Assembly: GCF_024806495.1 (NCBI RefSeq)
Contig: NZ_JANUFF010000012.1
Location: 94,673-158,672, forward strand
Source of the DNA: Chryseobacterium sp. JUb7
GTDB taxonomy: Bacteria; Bacteroidota; Bacteroidia; Flavobacteriales; Weeksellaceae
Direction: 5' to 3'
Length of the DNA stretch: 64,000 nt
The notes below the pieces were generated by a model. The model was not told the origin of the DNA. It was given only the letters and a program-made list of their open reading frames with translations, and searched no databases. Every line of letters starts with the position of its first letter. Position 1 is the first letter of the stretch. The position numbers and the translations under genes were made by a program. Shown one piece after another: positions 25,115 through 33,659 of the stretch.

Positions 25115-25856
25115 CTCTTAATTCTTTTCCGGTTAATGAAATGAAAACATCTTCTAAATTTTCGGCACTTGCCACTCTGTTCACCAATTCTTCAGGTGTT
25201 CCCACAGCGTGGATTTTCCCATGGTCGATGATGGCGATTTTGGTACAGAACTCTTCTGCTTCAGAGAGGTGATGAGATGTATAAATAATACAGGTTCCTT
25301 TTTTATTTAAGTCCAAAAGATGGTCTATAATTGCTTTTTTAGACTGAACATCAACACCGACGGTCGGTTCATCCAGGAATAGAACTTTAGGATTGTGAAG
25401 AGTTCCTGCAATCAGATTGCAGCGGCGCTTCATTCCTCCTGAAAACTGCTCTACCTTTTTGTCCGCGAATTTTGATAATCCCATGATTTCCAAAGATTCG
25501 GCAATAGCGTCTCTTAATTTTTTATGACTTAAACCGTAAAGACTTCCGAAATACATCAGATTTTCTCTGGCCGTCAGAGTAGGATATAATGCGTATTCCT
25601 GAGGAACAATTCCGATAATTTGTCTTAATTTAAAACCATCTTTCTGAGGAGATAATCCATTGATCATAAAGCTTCCTGAAGTCGGTTTAATTAACCCTGA
25701 AAGCATAGATATTAATGTTGTCTTTCCTGCTCCGTTGGGGCCAAGAATTCCATAGATTTCATTTTTCTCAATATTTAATGAAATGTCGTTTACAGAAAAA
25801 TCTTCTGCATTTTTATATTTCTTATATAAATTTTTTATCTCAATAAGATTCTCCAT
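25101..25856 (-). CDS. ABC transporter ATP-binding protein
   Basis: 251 aa. Walker A GPNGAGKTT (39-47), Q-loop near 86, signature FSGGMKRR (138-145), Walker B VLFLDEPT with catalytic E163, and the switch His in YTSHHLSEAEEF. It is the CcmA/NodI-like drug and lipid exporter type. Energises the permease encoded directly behind it. The gene lies directly against the BtrH-like gene (adjacent bases). Confidence 0.92.
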   Translation of the reverse strand: MENLIEIKNLYKKYKNAEDFSVNDISLNIEKNEIYGILGPNGAGKTTLISMLSGLIKPTSGSFMINGLSPQKDGFKLRQIIGIVPQEYALYPTLTARENLMYFGSLYGLSHKKLRDAIAESLEIMGLSKFADKKVEQFSGGMKRRCNLIAGTLHNPKVLFLDEPTVGVDVQSKKAIIDHLLDLNKKGTCIIYTSHHLSEAEEFCTKIAIIDHGKIHAVGTPEELVNRVASAENLEDVFISLTGKELRDVVV

Positions 25857-26852
25857 TTAGATCGCTTTTCTCAGTTTTTTATAAAAAGCTTCTTCCAAAT
25901 CTGCGATATGAAGCATCGTTTTCGAAAGTTGATTGTATATGTCACTTTTCGAATTTCTGTTTTTGTAAACCCGGGCAATATCTACTGCGAAATCTCTCCA
26001 AAGATCGCCAATAGAGGTAATTTCCTTAGATAATTCTTTTAGCTGGTCATTTTTAAGAATAACTGCAGCTTCCTGCAGAAATGCCCCATAAATAAATCTG
26101 AAACCACCGCCACCAGTACCGATTTCCTCCTGCATTCTGATTAATTGTCCCAAATAATGATTGGTCGTTTTTGTTCCTTTTTTTGCAGCCCATTTCGGGA
26201 TGCTTCTGGCTACCCATCGCATTGCTTTTACACCAATGATCGGAACGGGAGCCAACATATTTTTACAAGTATCTTTGATCCCTTTTTTTATAGCTTCTTC
26301 CAGATTTACATTTTCAGGAATGTAAGTGGGGTAGTACATATGACCTTTCGGCGGAAGTGCTCCCTTTGCATATCTCACTTTTTCTAATTCTGCTTCAGTA
26401 AGCGTTGTGACGTAGTCCATTACAGGATCACTGATTAAGAATTTACCGTCTTCTTTTCCGTAAACAACCAGATTGTGGGCATTGAAATGAAATTTATATT
26501 CTTCAGGGAAATACGTCAGATTAAAAACCCCAACCTGTAAACCTGTTGGTATATTTTGATCTAAATTTCTTTCCAGAGCTTTTTGAGCGTCTGCCGGATT
26601 TGAAAATTTTTCTCTTTTAATTTTAATTCCCAGTCTTTTTGCTGCCTTGCTGAAAATAGCACCCGGCATTGGGCGATAACTAAAACCAGGAGCGAAATTT
26701 ACTTTTAAAAAAGGTAAATACACAAAGAACAATCCGGAACCGATTCCGAAGATCATGGGTTCGCTGAGTTTCAACCCTTTGTTTAATAATAAATTAGAAG
26801 CGACACCGTTTTCGCAATGCGCGGTTTGATGGTGTTCAAAATTAAGTTTCAT
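25857..26852 (-). CDS. BtrH N-terminal domain protein (DUF4872-like C-terminus)
   Basis: 331 aa from ATG 26852 (MKLNFEHHQTAHCENG); a longer frame to 26876 is less likely. BtrH-like N-terminal block: AHCENGVASNLLL with a candidate nucleophilic Cys (C13) and a His in FHFNAHNLVVYG, about as expected for a papain-like/NlpC-like acyl transferase fold. BtrH in butirosin synthesis moves an acyl group from ACP to an amine. The C-terminal 170 residues are helical. It may thus transfer an acyl chain from one of the two ACPs, making it another candidate for the ester-forming step. The specific role is unknown. Confidence 0.72.
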   Translation of the reverse strand: MKLNFEHHQTAHCENGVASNLLLNKGLKLSEPMIFGIGSGLFFVYLPFLKVNFAPGFSYRPMPGAIFSKAAKRLGIKIKREKFSNPADAQKALERNLDQNIPTGLQVGVFNLTYFPEEYKFHFNAHNLVVYGKEDGKFLISDPVMDYVTTLTEAELEKVRYAKGALPPKGHMYYPTYIPENVNLEEAIKKGIKDTCKNMLAPVPIIGVKAMRWVARSIPKWAAKKGTKTTNHYLGQLIRMQEEIGTGGGGFRFIYGAFLQEAAVILKNDQLKELSKEITSIGDLWRDFAVDIARVYKNRNSKSDIYNQLSKTMLHIADLEEAFYKKLRKAI

Positions 26853-26926
26853 TCGTAGCTTTTCTCTTTTTATCACGGATAAACCCTGCTAAAACTCATA
26901 GGTTTTTAAAATGTATGAGGTTTGAT

Positions 26927-27331
26927 TTATTTACCGTTGAAGTTTTTTAATTCATCCACTGAAATTCCGAAGGCATCGGCATATTTTTTCAGAACGGATT
27001 CGCTTAGTGTTTTAAATATCTTTGGCTTTGCATGTCTTTTTACACGCCATTGCCACATTCCGACATAGGCCGCAAGAACCTGCAGGTCCATTTTATTCAA
27101 TTCCATGAAATAAATAATAGGACTCACCATATTGCTGGCAACATTTTGTCTGGCTTCCTCAATTCTTTCGTTAATTAAGGCTAGAGATTCATCCAAAGCT
27201 GCCTTTTTAACATCCCAACCGATACTGTTTGCAGTTGTATAGTTATTGTTTTCATCAGTCACGTACAATACTTCAGTCATGTTTGCTGATTTCAGATTGC
27301 TTTCGTCTTGAGGAAGGTCTTGCTTTTTCAT
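26927..27331 (-). CDS. small protein with HTH-like C-terminus, first gene of the leftward operon
   Basis: 134 aa. The N-terminal half is acidic and helical (KKAALDESLALINERIEEARQN). The C-terminal third, DLQVLAAYVGMWQWRVKRHAKP..., ends LKKYADAFGISVDELKNF, which looks like the last helices of an XRE-type domain (compare LxKIADALGVSVDEL). This suggests DNA binding and perhaps control of the operon it heads. It lacks a full classical five-helix block, so an unrelated function remains possible. It is 74 bases upstream of the BtrH-like gene. Confidence 0.55.
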   Translation of the reverse strand: MKKQDLPQDESNLKSANMTEVLYVTDENNNYTTANSIGWDVKKAALDESLALINERIEEARQNVASNMVSPIIYFMELNKMDLQVLAAYVGMWQWRVKRHAKPKIFKTLSESVLKKYADAFGISVDELKNFNGK

Positions 27332-27635
27332 CTAAATATGGTTGTTTTTTTAGATTCCGGATGAAAAAAATCACCCCAATTCATGATTAAATTTATCAAT
27401 CGGCTAAAATAGTGAAAATAGATTATATGTTTATCATATTAAAACTGTTGATATTTAGATCACTTTTTTTTGTTTAAAGTTAAAATTGATGTGTTGAATA
27501 TTGATCAATTTCGTTATTCATTGCTTTTATCAGCAGGACCTGTGAAATATATCATATTTAAAGATTCTGGTATGTAACAAGTAAACATTTATCTTAGACT
27601 AATAAATTTTAAAAATTTGATTAACAAATAATTCT
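27332..27635. promoter_or_regulatory. 304-bp divergent intergenic region
   Basis: Separates the 17-gene leftward operon from the rightward M16 peptidase gene and must contain promoters for both. I see no clean TAnnTTTG box on either strand, only very AT-rich sequence with A- and T-tracts; control by an alternative factor or activator is possible. Confidence 0.45.
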
Positions 27636-30548
27636 ATGAAGAAATTTTTTATTTCTGTTTCACTCTTTTGTATGTTGAGTGCGATGGCTCAGAAATTTGA
27701 AACTCAGAAGCTGACGGACAATCAGGGGTACTCGTATGAAACGGTGAAGAATGACCAGTCTGGGGTAAGGGTGTATACATTAAAGAACGGATTGAAAGTA
27801 TATCTTGCAAAAAATGAAGATGCCCCAAGAATCCAAACCTACATTCCGGTAAGAACAGGCTCCAATAATGACCCGAGTGATAATACGGGATTGGCTCACT
27901 ATCTTGAGCATATGGTTTTCAAAGGAACTTCGCATTTGGGGACTCAGGACTGGGCAAAAGAAAAAGTTTTGCTTCAGCAGATTTCTGATCTTTACGAACA
28001 GCATAAAGCTGAAAAAGATCCGGCGAAGAAAAAGGAATTATATAAAAAGATTGATGAAGTTTCCCAACAGGCGTCAAAATTTGCTATTGCCAATGAATAT
28101 GACAAGGCTATTTCGTCTTTGGGAGCGACAGGTACGAATGCTCATACCTGGCTGGACGAAACCGTTTACAAAAATAATATTCCTGCCAACGAACTTGCAA
28201 AATGGCTTAAAGTAGAAAAAGAACGTTTTTCTGAATTGGTTTTAAGACTTTTTCATACAGAATTGGAAGCTGTGTACGAGGAGTACAACAGAGCTCAGGA
28301 TAATGACGGACGTTTGGTAAATTATGCATTAATGGAAGCTCTTTTCCCGAAACATCCAAATGGTCAGCAGACGACGATCGGAACTTCTGAACATTTGAAA
28401 AGCCCTTCAATGGTAGCAATTCATAAGTATTTTGATACCTATTACGTACCTAATAATATGGCTGTGGTTTTAGTTGGTGATCTGGATTTTGATAAAACGA
28501 TAAAACTGGTTGATCAATATTTCGGAGCTTTCAAATACAAAGAATTGCCGATGAAAAAAATGGTAACAGAAGAGCCGATGACATCAATTGTTACAAGAAC
28601 TGTGAAAAGTCCTTCTGCACCAAGAATGACAATGGCTTGGAGAACGGATTCTTACGGAACCCAAGAAGCTAGATTGGCTGATATTGTTGCTGAAATTTTA
28701 AGTAACAGAGGTGATGCCGGTTTGATAGATCTTAATATTAATCAAAAACAAAAAACATTAGGAGCAGGAGCTTATGAATCTCCGTTCAAAATGTATGGCT
28801 CGTTTGCTTTGACGGTAACTCCTAAAGAAGGGCAAAGTTTTGATGAGGCTAAAAAATTATTATTGGGCCAGGTTGATCTGGTGAAAAAAGGGCAATTTCC
28901 TGATTGGATGCTGAAGGCTATCGTTAATGATAAGAGAGTTCAGAGAATGAAGACCTGGGAAACGGCAGATGGCTTGGCAACTAATCTTTATGATTCTTAC
29001 ATCAATGGAAGAACATGGGAACAGGAAGTGGATGAGATTAATAAATATGAGAAAATTACAAAAGCAGATATTGTAAAATTTGCGAATGAATTTTTCAAGG
29101 ATAATTATGTTGTCGTTTATAAAGAAAAAGGAGTTAATGATAAATTGGTTCGTGTAGAGAATCCTGGGATTACACCAATTGAGCTGAACAGAGGTGCACA
29201 GTCACCATTCCTGAAAGATGTTCTTGCGATCAAACCAGTAGAGATCAAGCCTGAATTTATCGATTATAAAACAGCCATCCAGACTTCTCAAATTAAAGAT
29301 AAAAAAGTAAGTTTTGTAAAAAATAAGTACAACGAAATTGCTCAGGTAAATTATATTTTCCCGTTCGGAACAGATAATGATAAAGAACTGTCTCTTGCTA
29401 TTACAGCTCTGGAATATTTGGGAACCGATAAATATACTCCTGAACAGCTGAAGGAAGAATTCTATAAATTAGGAATTTCAAATTCTTTCAGAACGTCAAA
29501 TGATCAGACGATTATTACTTTAAGCGGGCTTGAAAGCAATATGGAAAAAGGGGTGAAGCTGATGAATCATTTGTTGACTAACGTAAAGGCTGATAAGGCA
29601 ATTTATGATCAGACGGTAAAGACGATTCTTGAAGCAAGAGAAGTTGCTAAAAAAGATAAAGCCAGAATCATGAATGCTTTGAGCAATTATGCAAAATACG
29701 GAAAAGATTCCCGAATGACAGATATTGTTTCTAAAGAGCGTATGCAAAGCCTTAATGTCGCTGATCTGATGAAGAAGATCAAAACAATCAATCAATATCC
29801 ATATGAAGTTTTCATTTATGGTCAGGATCAGCAGACTTTAGAAAAAGCAGTGAAACCTTATATTGCCAATACGACATTGCAGCCTGCAAAAGCAAAAGTA
29901 TATGCTGAGCCTGCAACTGAAGGAAAAGTGTATTTTACAAACTACGACATGGTGCAAATGGAAATGTCTAAAATTGCAAAAGGGAGCAACGTGAATCTTG
30001 GAAACTTTGGTAAAGCCAATGTTTTCAACGAGTATTTCGGTCGCGGACTGTCTTCTATTGTTTTCCAGGAGATCAGAGAAAGTAAGTCTTTGGCTTATTC
30101 TGCTTATGTTTCTTATGCAAACGCCAGTGAAAGCAATCATCCGAATTATGTGACTAATTATATCGGAACACAGTCGAACAAACTTCCGTTAGCCGTTACT
30201 GCTATGAATGATCTTATGGCGCAGTTGCCACAAATTCCTGCTCAGTTTGAAAACTCCAGAGGATCTGCATTGAAACAAATCGCTTCAAACAGAATCAACA
30301 GAACGAGTATTTTCTTTAACCAGTTAGCATTGAAAAAACTGGGCGTAGATTATGATATCAGAAAAGATGTATATTCTGAAATCCAGGGTCTGACCTTACC
30401 ACAGCTAACCAGTTTCTATGACACAGAAATTAAACCATTAAAATACAATACAGCCATCATCGGGAAAAAAGAAAACCTGAATATGGAATCTATTAATAAG
30501 ATGGGGCAGTTTACAGAAGTTTCTCTTGAAGAGATTTTTGGATACTAA
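27636..30548 (+). CDS. M16 family zinc metallopeptidase (two-domain, secreted)
   Basis: 970 aa with signal peptide ending ...SAMAQ. The inverted zinc motif HxxEH is H88-Y-L-E91-H92 in LAHYLEHMVFKG; the distal Glu is in the ELEAVYEEYN stretch near 207-215. The second half repeats the M16 fold without the motif. Such periplasmic peptidases are frequent in Bacteroidota. It sits alone between two pigment operons, on the other strand, with its own terminator, so it may be unrelated to pigment or may process one of the envelope components. Confidence 0.9.
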   Translation: MKKFFISVSLFCMLSAMAQKFETQKLTDNQGYSYETVKNDQSGVRVYTLKNGLKVYLAKNEDAPRIQTYIPVRTGSNNDPSDNTGLAHYLEHMVFKGTSHLGTQDWAKEKVLLQQISDLYEQHKAEKDPAKKKELYKKIDEVSQQASKFAIANEYDKAISSLGATGTNAHTWLDETVYKNNIPANELAKWLKVEKERFSELVLRLFHTELEAVYEEYNRAQDNDGRLVNYALMEALFPKHPNGQQTTIGTSEHLKSPSMVAIHKYFDTYYVPNNMAVVLVGDLDFDKTIKLVDQYFGAFKYKELPMKKMVTEEPMTSIVTRTVKSPSAPRMTMAWRTDSYGTQEARLADIVAEILSNRGDAGLIDLNINQKQKTLGAGAYESPFKMYGSFALTVTPKEGQSFDEAKKLLLGQVDLVKKGQFPDWMLKAIVNDKRVQRMKTWETADGLATNLYDSYINGRTWEQEVDEINKYEKITKADIVKFANEFFKDNYVVVYKEKGVNDKLVRVENPGITPIELNRGAQSPFLKDVLAIKPVEIKPEFIDYKTAIQTSQIKDKKVSFVKNKYNEIAQVNYIFPFGTDNDKELSLAITALEYLGTDKYTPEQLKEEFYKLGISNSFRTSNDQTIITLSGLESNMEKGVKLMNHLLTNVKADKAIYDQTVKTILEAREVAKKDKARIMNALSNYAKYGKDSRMTDIVSKERMQSLNVADLMKKIKTINQYPYEVFIYGQDQQTLEKAVKPYIANTTLQPAKAKVYAEPATEGKVYFTNYDMVQMEMSKIAKGSNVNLGNFGKANVFNEYFGRGLSSIVFQEIRESKSLAYSAYVSYANASESNHPNYVTNYIGTQSNKLPLAVTAMNDLMAQLPQIPAQFENSRGSALKQIASNRINRTSIFFNQLALKKLGVDYDIRKDVYSEIQGLTLPQLTSFYDTEIKPLKYNTAIIGKKENLNMESINKMGQFTEVSLEEIFGY

Positions 30549-30572
30549 TTTTTAGTGTAAATATAAAATTTG

Positions 30573-30600
30573 AAAGTGGGGTAGAAATACCTCACTTTTT
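30573..30600 (+). terminator. intrinsic terminator of the M16 gene
   Basis: Stem 30573-30583 with 30588-30598 (11 bp, one G-T pair) around the tetraloop GAAA, followed by T-run, 25 bases after the M16 stop. Confidence 0.85.
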
Positions 30601-30633
30601 ATTTGAATAAATTCTGTGATGCCTGGAAATAAC

Positions 30634-30659
30634 AAAAGCTGTACAAACGTACAGCTTTT
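30634..30659. terminator. bidirectional terminator facing the darAB operon
   Basis: Perfect 11-bp stem 30634-30644 with 30649-30659, loop AAAC, A-run on the left and T-run on the right. It ends 21 bases from the last leftward gene of the darAB operon, so it can stop transcription on either strand. Confidence 0.85.
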
Positions 30660-30680
30660 ATATATTTACGGTGAATTTTT

Positions 30681-31124
30681 CTATGATTTCACTTCCTGAA
30701 TAAACAGATTAATCTCTGCTCTGATCAATAATTCATCATTATTAAAAGTCTCACAAAAGATATTGCAGATATTATCAAATTGAGAAATAAGAGATGCCTT
30801 AGAAATGATTTTGTCTCCCACCTTAGGTAAAGCAAATACCTCAATTTTTTTGATATTGGTAATAAAACCAATTACTTTTGTTTCTACTTCATCGCTTTTG
30901 AAAAAGCTCTGTCCGAGAATTGATGAACAGGTCTGTGCTAAATTTTCTATTAAACCGGCTTCTGCAAATTCATGGTTATGCACGAATACATTATCCTCTA
31001 AAATTTCAAAGGAAGTCACAACTTTTTCTTTAGTTAATTCTAAAATATAGTCAGCCATCAGCATCGGTTCGCGATGCGGCAGAAAATTGTGAATATTGAT
31101 GATATTTTCTTCCTTGATTTCCAT
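30681..31124 (-). CDS. ApeP-like hotdog dehydratase 1
   Basis: 147 aa. Begins with the family block FLPHREPMLMADYILE (13-28), and has EAGLIENLAQTCSSILG near 58-75 where dehydratases carry the catalytic Glu in the central helix (ENLAQ). The FabZ-type GHFPG is absent, as in the ApeP group of aryl-polyene loci. It probably removes water from beta-hydroxyacyl-ACP. Last gene of the darAB operon, six bases after its paralogue. Confidence 0.75.
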   Translation of the reverse strand: MEIKEENIINIHNFLPHREPMLMADYILELTKEKVVTSFEILEDNVFVHNHEFAEAGLIENLAQTCSSILGQSFFKSDEVETKVIGFITNIKKIEVFALPKVGDKIISKASLISQFDNICNIFCETFNNDELLIRAEINLFIQEVKS

Positions 31125-31130
31125 TGAAAT

Positions 31131-31562
31131 TTATTTTACAACTGTTTTCATCTGGGAGCTTGCAATGATGTCGTCATTCAGTTTTGTAACGATATCTACC
31201 AATGTGACACCCATTATTTCATTCAGAATGGTGACTTCTGTTTTCAATAGATCTCCCACGTGAGGTAATTTTTCGGCATCAAAAGATTTGATGACACCGA
31301 TATATCCCGTCGGAGCTTCTTTTCCTAATAAATAATATTTGTAACCTGTGTGTAAAGCTACACTTTGTGCCTGATGCTCTACCAGACCTGAAGCCTGAAA
31401 AATGCCATCCTGAACAAAAATATTCTCCTCTTTTATTTCAAATCCTGAAATTAAGTGTGTTTCAGAATAATCTGCAATGCTGTTTACCATGACAAAAGGA
31501 GATCTTTGTGGAATTAAACTTTCCACGAAATGCTGATCAGATGTGGGTAATTTATTTTCCAT
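31131..31562 (-). CDS. ApeP-like hotdog dehydratase 2
   Basis: 143 aa from ATG 31562, which overlaps the darB stop (TAATG). Family block LIPQRSPFVMVNSI and central helix QASGLVEHQAQSVALHTG match the neighbouring gene. The first block has PQR where the neighbour has PHR, so the two may not be equivalent; they may form a heterodimer. The frame continues upstream to 31586, but the coupled start is preferred. Confidence 0.72.
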   Translation of the reverse strand: MENKLPTSDQHFVESLIPQRSPFVMVNSIADYSETHLISGFEIKEENIFVQDGIFQASGLVEHQAQSVALHTGYKYYLLGKEAPTGYIGVIKSFDAEKLPHVGDLLKTEVTILNEIMGVTLVDIVTKLNDDIIASSQMKTVVK

Positions 31563-32701
31563 TAGCAAACCGTTAATAATGCGCAAGAATAGGCAAATCT
31601 TCCACTTTCAGGAACACAAAGAAGTACTTTTTCTCCTTTTTTCAGTTTTCCGGAATTCATAAGCTGTTCTAAGGCAATAAAAATAGAACCAGCTCCGATA
31701 TTCCCCACATCAGAAAGGTTATAAAACCATTTTTCCCAAGGAAAGTCCAAACCTACTTTAGCAAATTCGTCTTTCAGTCCTTCTTTGAAATAGCCGGAAG
31801 AAATGTGTGCTAAAACATGATCGATGGTATTAGGATCAAGATCATGCTTGTCGAAAGAAGATCTCAAGCTTTCAGCACCTTTTACCAGTATATATTTATC
31901 TAAAATTTTAGTGTCCTGTTTTAAGGCAAAAATGGATTGTTTCAGCCATTCATCAGATGGGTAATCTGCCCATGACTGCAGGCTTCCGTCTTCCTGTTTT
32001 TCACATCCCGCATACATACAGGCTTCAATCTCGTGAGCATAAGAATAGAAATCAATAAAATCGATTTTTAAAGAAACTTCATTTTCTCTTGGTTTGTTTT
32101 CCAATAAGAAAGCTCCGGCCCCGTCAGAAAGCATCCATCTCAGAAACTCTCTTTTGAAGGCGATAATTGGTCTTTCTTCCAATAACACAAGATTTTCTGC
32201 TTCGTGATTGAATTTATCAGCGGTCATCCAGGCAGACATTCTTTCAGATCCTGCACAAACAGCTGTTTCCTGAACACCTGCTTTGATCGAAAGAAACCCA
32301 TAATTCAGGGCGTTCATTCCTGAATTACAAAGACCTGTAGCGGTATTAATTTCAATAGATTTTCCGATATTTAGTTCACCATGAACCATAGAAGCGTGTG
32401 AAGGCTGAATCTGGTCTGGAGAAGTTGTTCCGACTGATAATAATTTCAAGTCTTCTTTTTTGAAATTTTCATCGAAAAGTCCCTCAATAGCTTTTGCAGT
32501 CAGCTGGGCATTCGTATGAGTAGGGTTTCCTTCTTTGTCTAAAGCGTAATACCTTGTCGTGATTTTATTGTTTCTTAAAATAATAGACTTTGCTTTAGAT
32601 TTAGCGCCATTTATATAGCCAAGATACGTTTCCATTTCATCATTAGAAACCGGCTCATTGGGTAGGTATGTTGATGCTTTTGTTATAAATACGTCGTACA
32701 T
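31562..32701 (-). CDS. darB: DarB-type ketosynthase (KAS III family)
   Basis: 379 aa. FabH-type triad: C125 in ATGLCNSGMNALN, H299 in VLAHISSGYF and N334 in DVGNIGAGS. DarB enzymes join two acyl chains and close the cyclohexanedione ring that becomes a 2,5-dialkylresorcinol. Identification rests on the KAS III motifs, the length, and the adjacent darA; this gene pair is the known core of dialkylresorcinol and flexirubin synthesis in Bacteroidota. It starts two bases upstream of the darA stop region, so the two are co-translated. Confidence 0.85.
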   Translation of the reverse strand: MYDVFITKASTYLPNEPVSNDEMETYLGYINGAKSKAKSIILRNNKITTRYYALDKEGNPTHTNAQLTAKAIEGLFDENFKKEDLKLLSVGTTSPDQIQPSHASMVHGELNIGKSIEINTATGLCNSGMNALNYGFLSIKAGVQETAVCAGSERMSAWMTADKFNHEAENLVLLEERPIIAFKREFLRWMLSDGAGAFLLENKPRENEVSLKIDFIDFYSYAHEIEACMYAGCEKQEDGSLQSWADYPSDEWLKQSIFALKQDTKILDKYILVKGAESLRSSFDKHDLDPNTIDHVLAHISSGYFKEGLKDEFAKVGLDFPWEKWFYNLSDVGNIGAGSIFIALEQLMNSGKLKKGEKVLLCVPESGRFAYSCALLTVC

Positions 32702-32702
32702 T

Positions 32703-33617
32703 CTATTTTAAATTAATTCCTTGTAAATATTCTCTCTGTCTTTTTCTTTTAAACCAAAAAATTGGTGTTGTGAGTAGGTGTAAAACTAAAACTATCGGTG
32801 AAATGATCCAGATAGCAGCCATCAAATATACCTTAAAGAATTTTATCAGCAATGGTCGCTTTTCTTTTTTCTTGATAATCAGATTAGACCAGATGGTAAA
32901 AATCTTATTTCCTACTTTTTCTACTCTCACTAAAAACGGACGTATTTCAACGGCTCCGTTTTTTACCAAATCAGGCTGAAGATTAGTGAAATCATTATTC
33001 TTACAATGAGTTTCAATAATTCTGCCATACTTTACAGAACCCGTGATTTCTTCATCTGAAACTCCGGCTGCAGGAAGTATTCCAGATTTTTCTTTCTGCC
33101 CTGTTGTCAGCCAGCGCAAAATCGTTAATACACTTGTATAATTATCATGTCTGTCTACCAGTGCAATATTTCCTATAAGCTGAGCCCGCATATCTCTTAA
33201 ATACACTTTAAGCTTTTCCTGCGAAAGCATCCACATATTTCTGGTTGCAGAAATGGTAACAACAGGAGTATCTTTCAGAATATTCTGGGCAAAACCACTT
33301 TTCAGAAACGAAATAATCGGAATGGAAGGGGTTAAATACCAAACCTGATACCCAAAAAGAATAAGGTCAAACTTTTTGTTTAAAACTTCTTCCGGTGGTG
33401 GAAGAATCTCACTTGGAATCTGTAAATAGGATTCCGGGAAAGTATTAAAAAATACATCATTCGACCAAGGAAAAGCAAAGTCTTCCTTAAGCTGAATGTT
33501 GTAATACGTTACTTCATATTCTTCGTTTTTATCTTCAAACGGCTGGGCAATATTTTTTACAATATCTTCTAATTGCCCGGTTTGCGTATAATATATAACG
33601 AGTATACTTTTTTTCAT
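32703..33617 (-). CDS. darA: DarA-type dialkylresorcinol-forming enzyme, flavodoxin-like with C-terminal membrane anchor
   Basis: 304 aa. Flavodoxin-like start ILVIYYTQTGQLEDIV with the FMN phosphate loop TQTGQ near 11-15; FGYQVWYLTPSIPIISFL near 104-122 resembles the second FMN loop. A hydrophobic segment (about 258-290) flanked by Lys/Arg ends the protein, placing it at the membrane. DarA is thought to aromatise the cyclohexanedione made by DarB. Adjacent to darB with one base between. Confidence 0.82.
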   Translation of the reverse strand: MKKSILVIYYTQTGQLEDIVKNIAQPFEDKNEEYEVTYYNIQLKEDFAFPWSNDVFFNTFPESYLQIPSEILPPPEEVLNKKFDLILFGYQVWYLTPSIPIISFLKSGFAQNILKDTPVVTISATRNMWMLSQEKLKVYLRDMRAQLIGNIALVDRHDNYTSVLTILRWLTTGQKEKSGILPAAGVSDEEITGSVKYGRIIETHCKNNDFTNLQPDLVKNGAVEIRPFLVRVEKVGNKIFTIWSNLIIKKKEKRPLLIKFFKVYLMAAIWIISPIVLVLHLLTTPIFWFKRKRQREYLQGINLK

Positions 33618-33659
33618 TAATATTTTTTAGCGTTTACAAAAATATGCTTTTCATATTTA

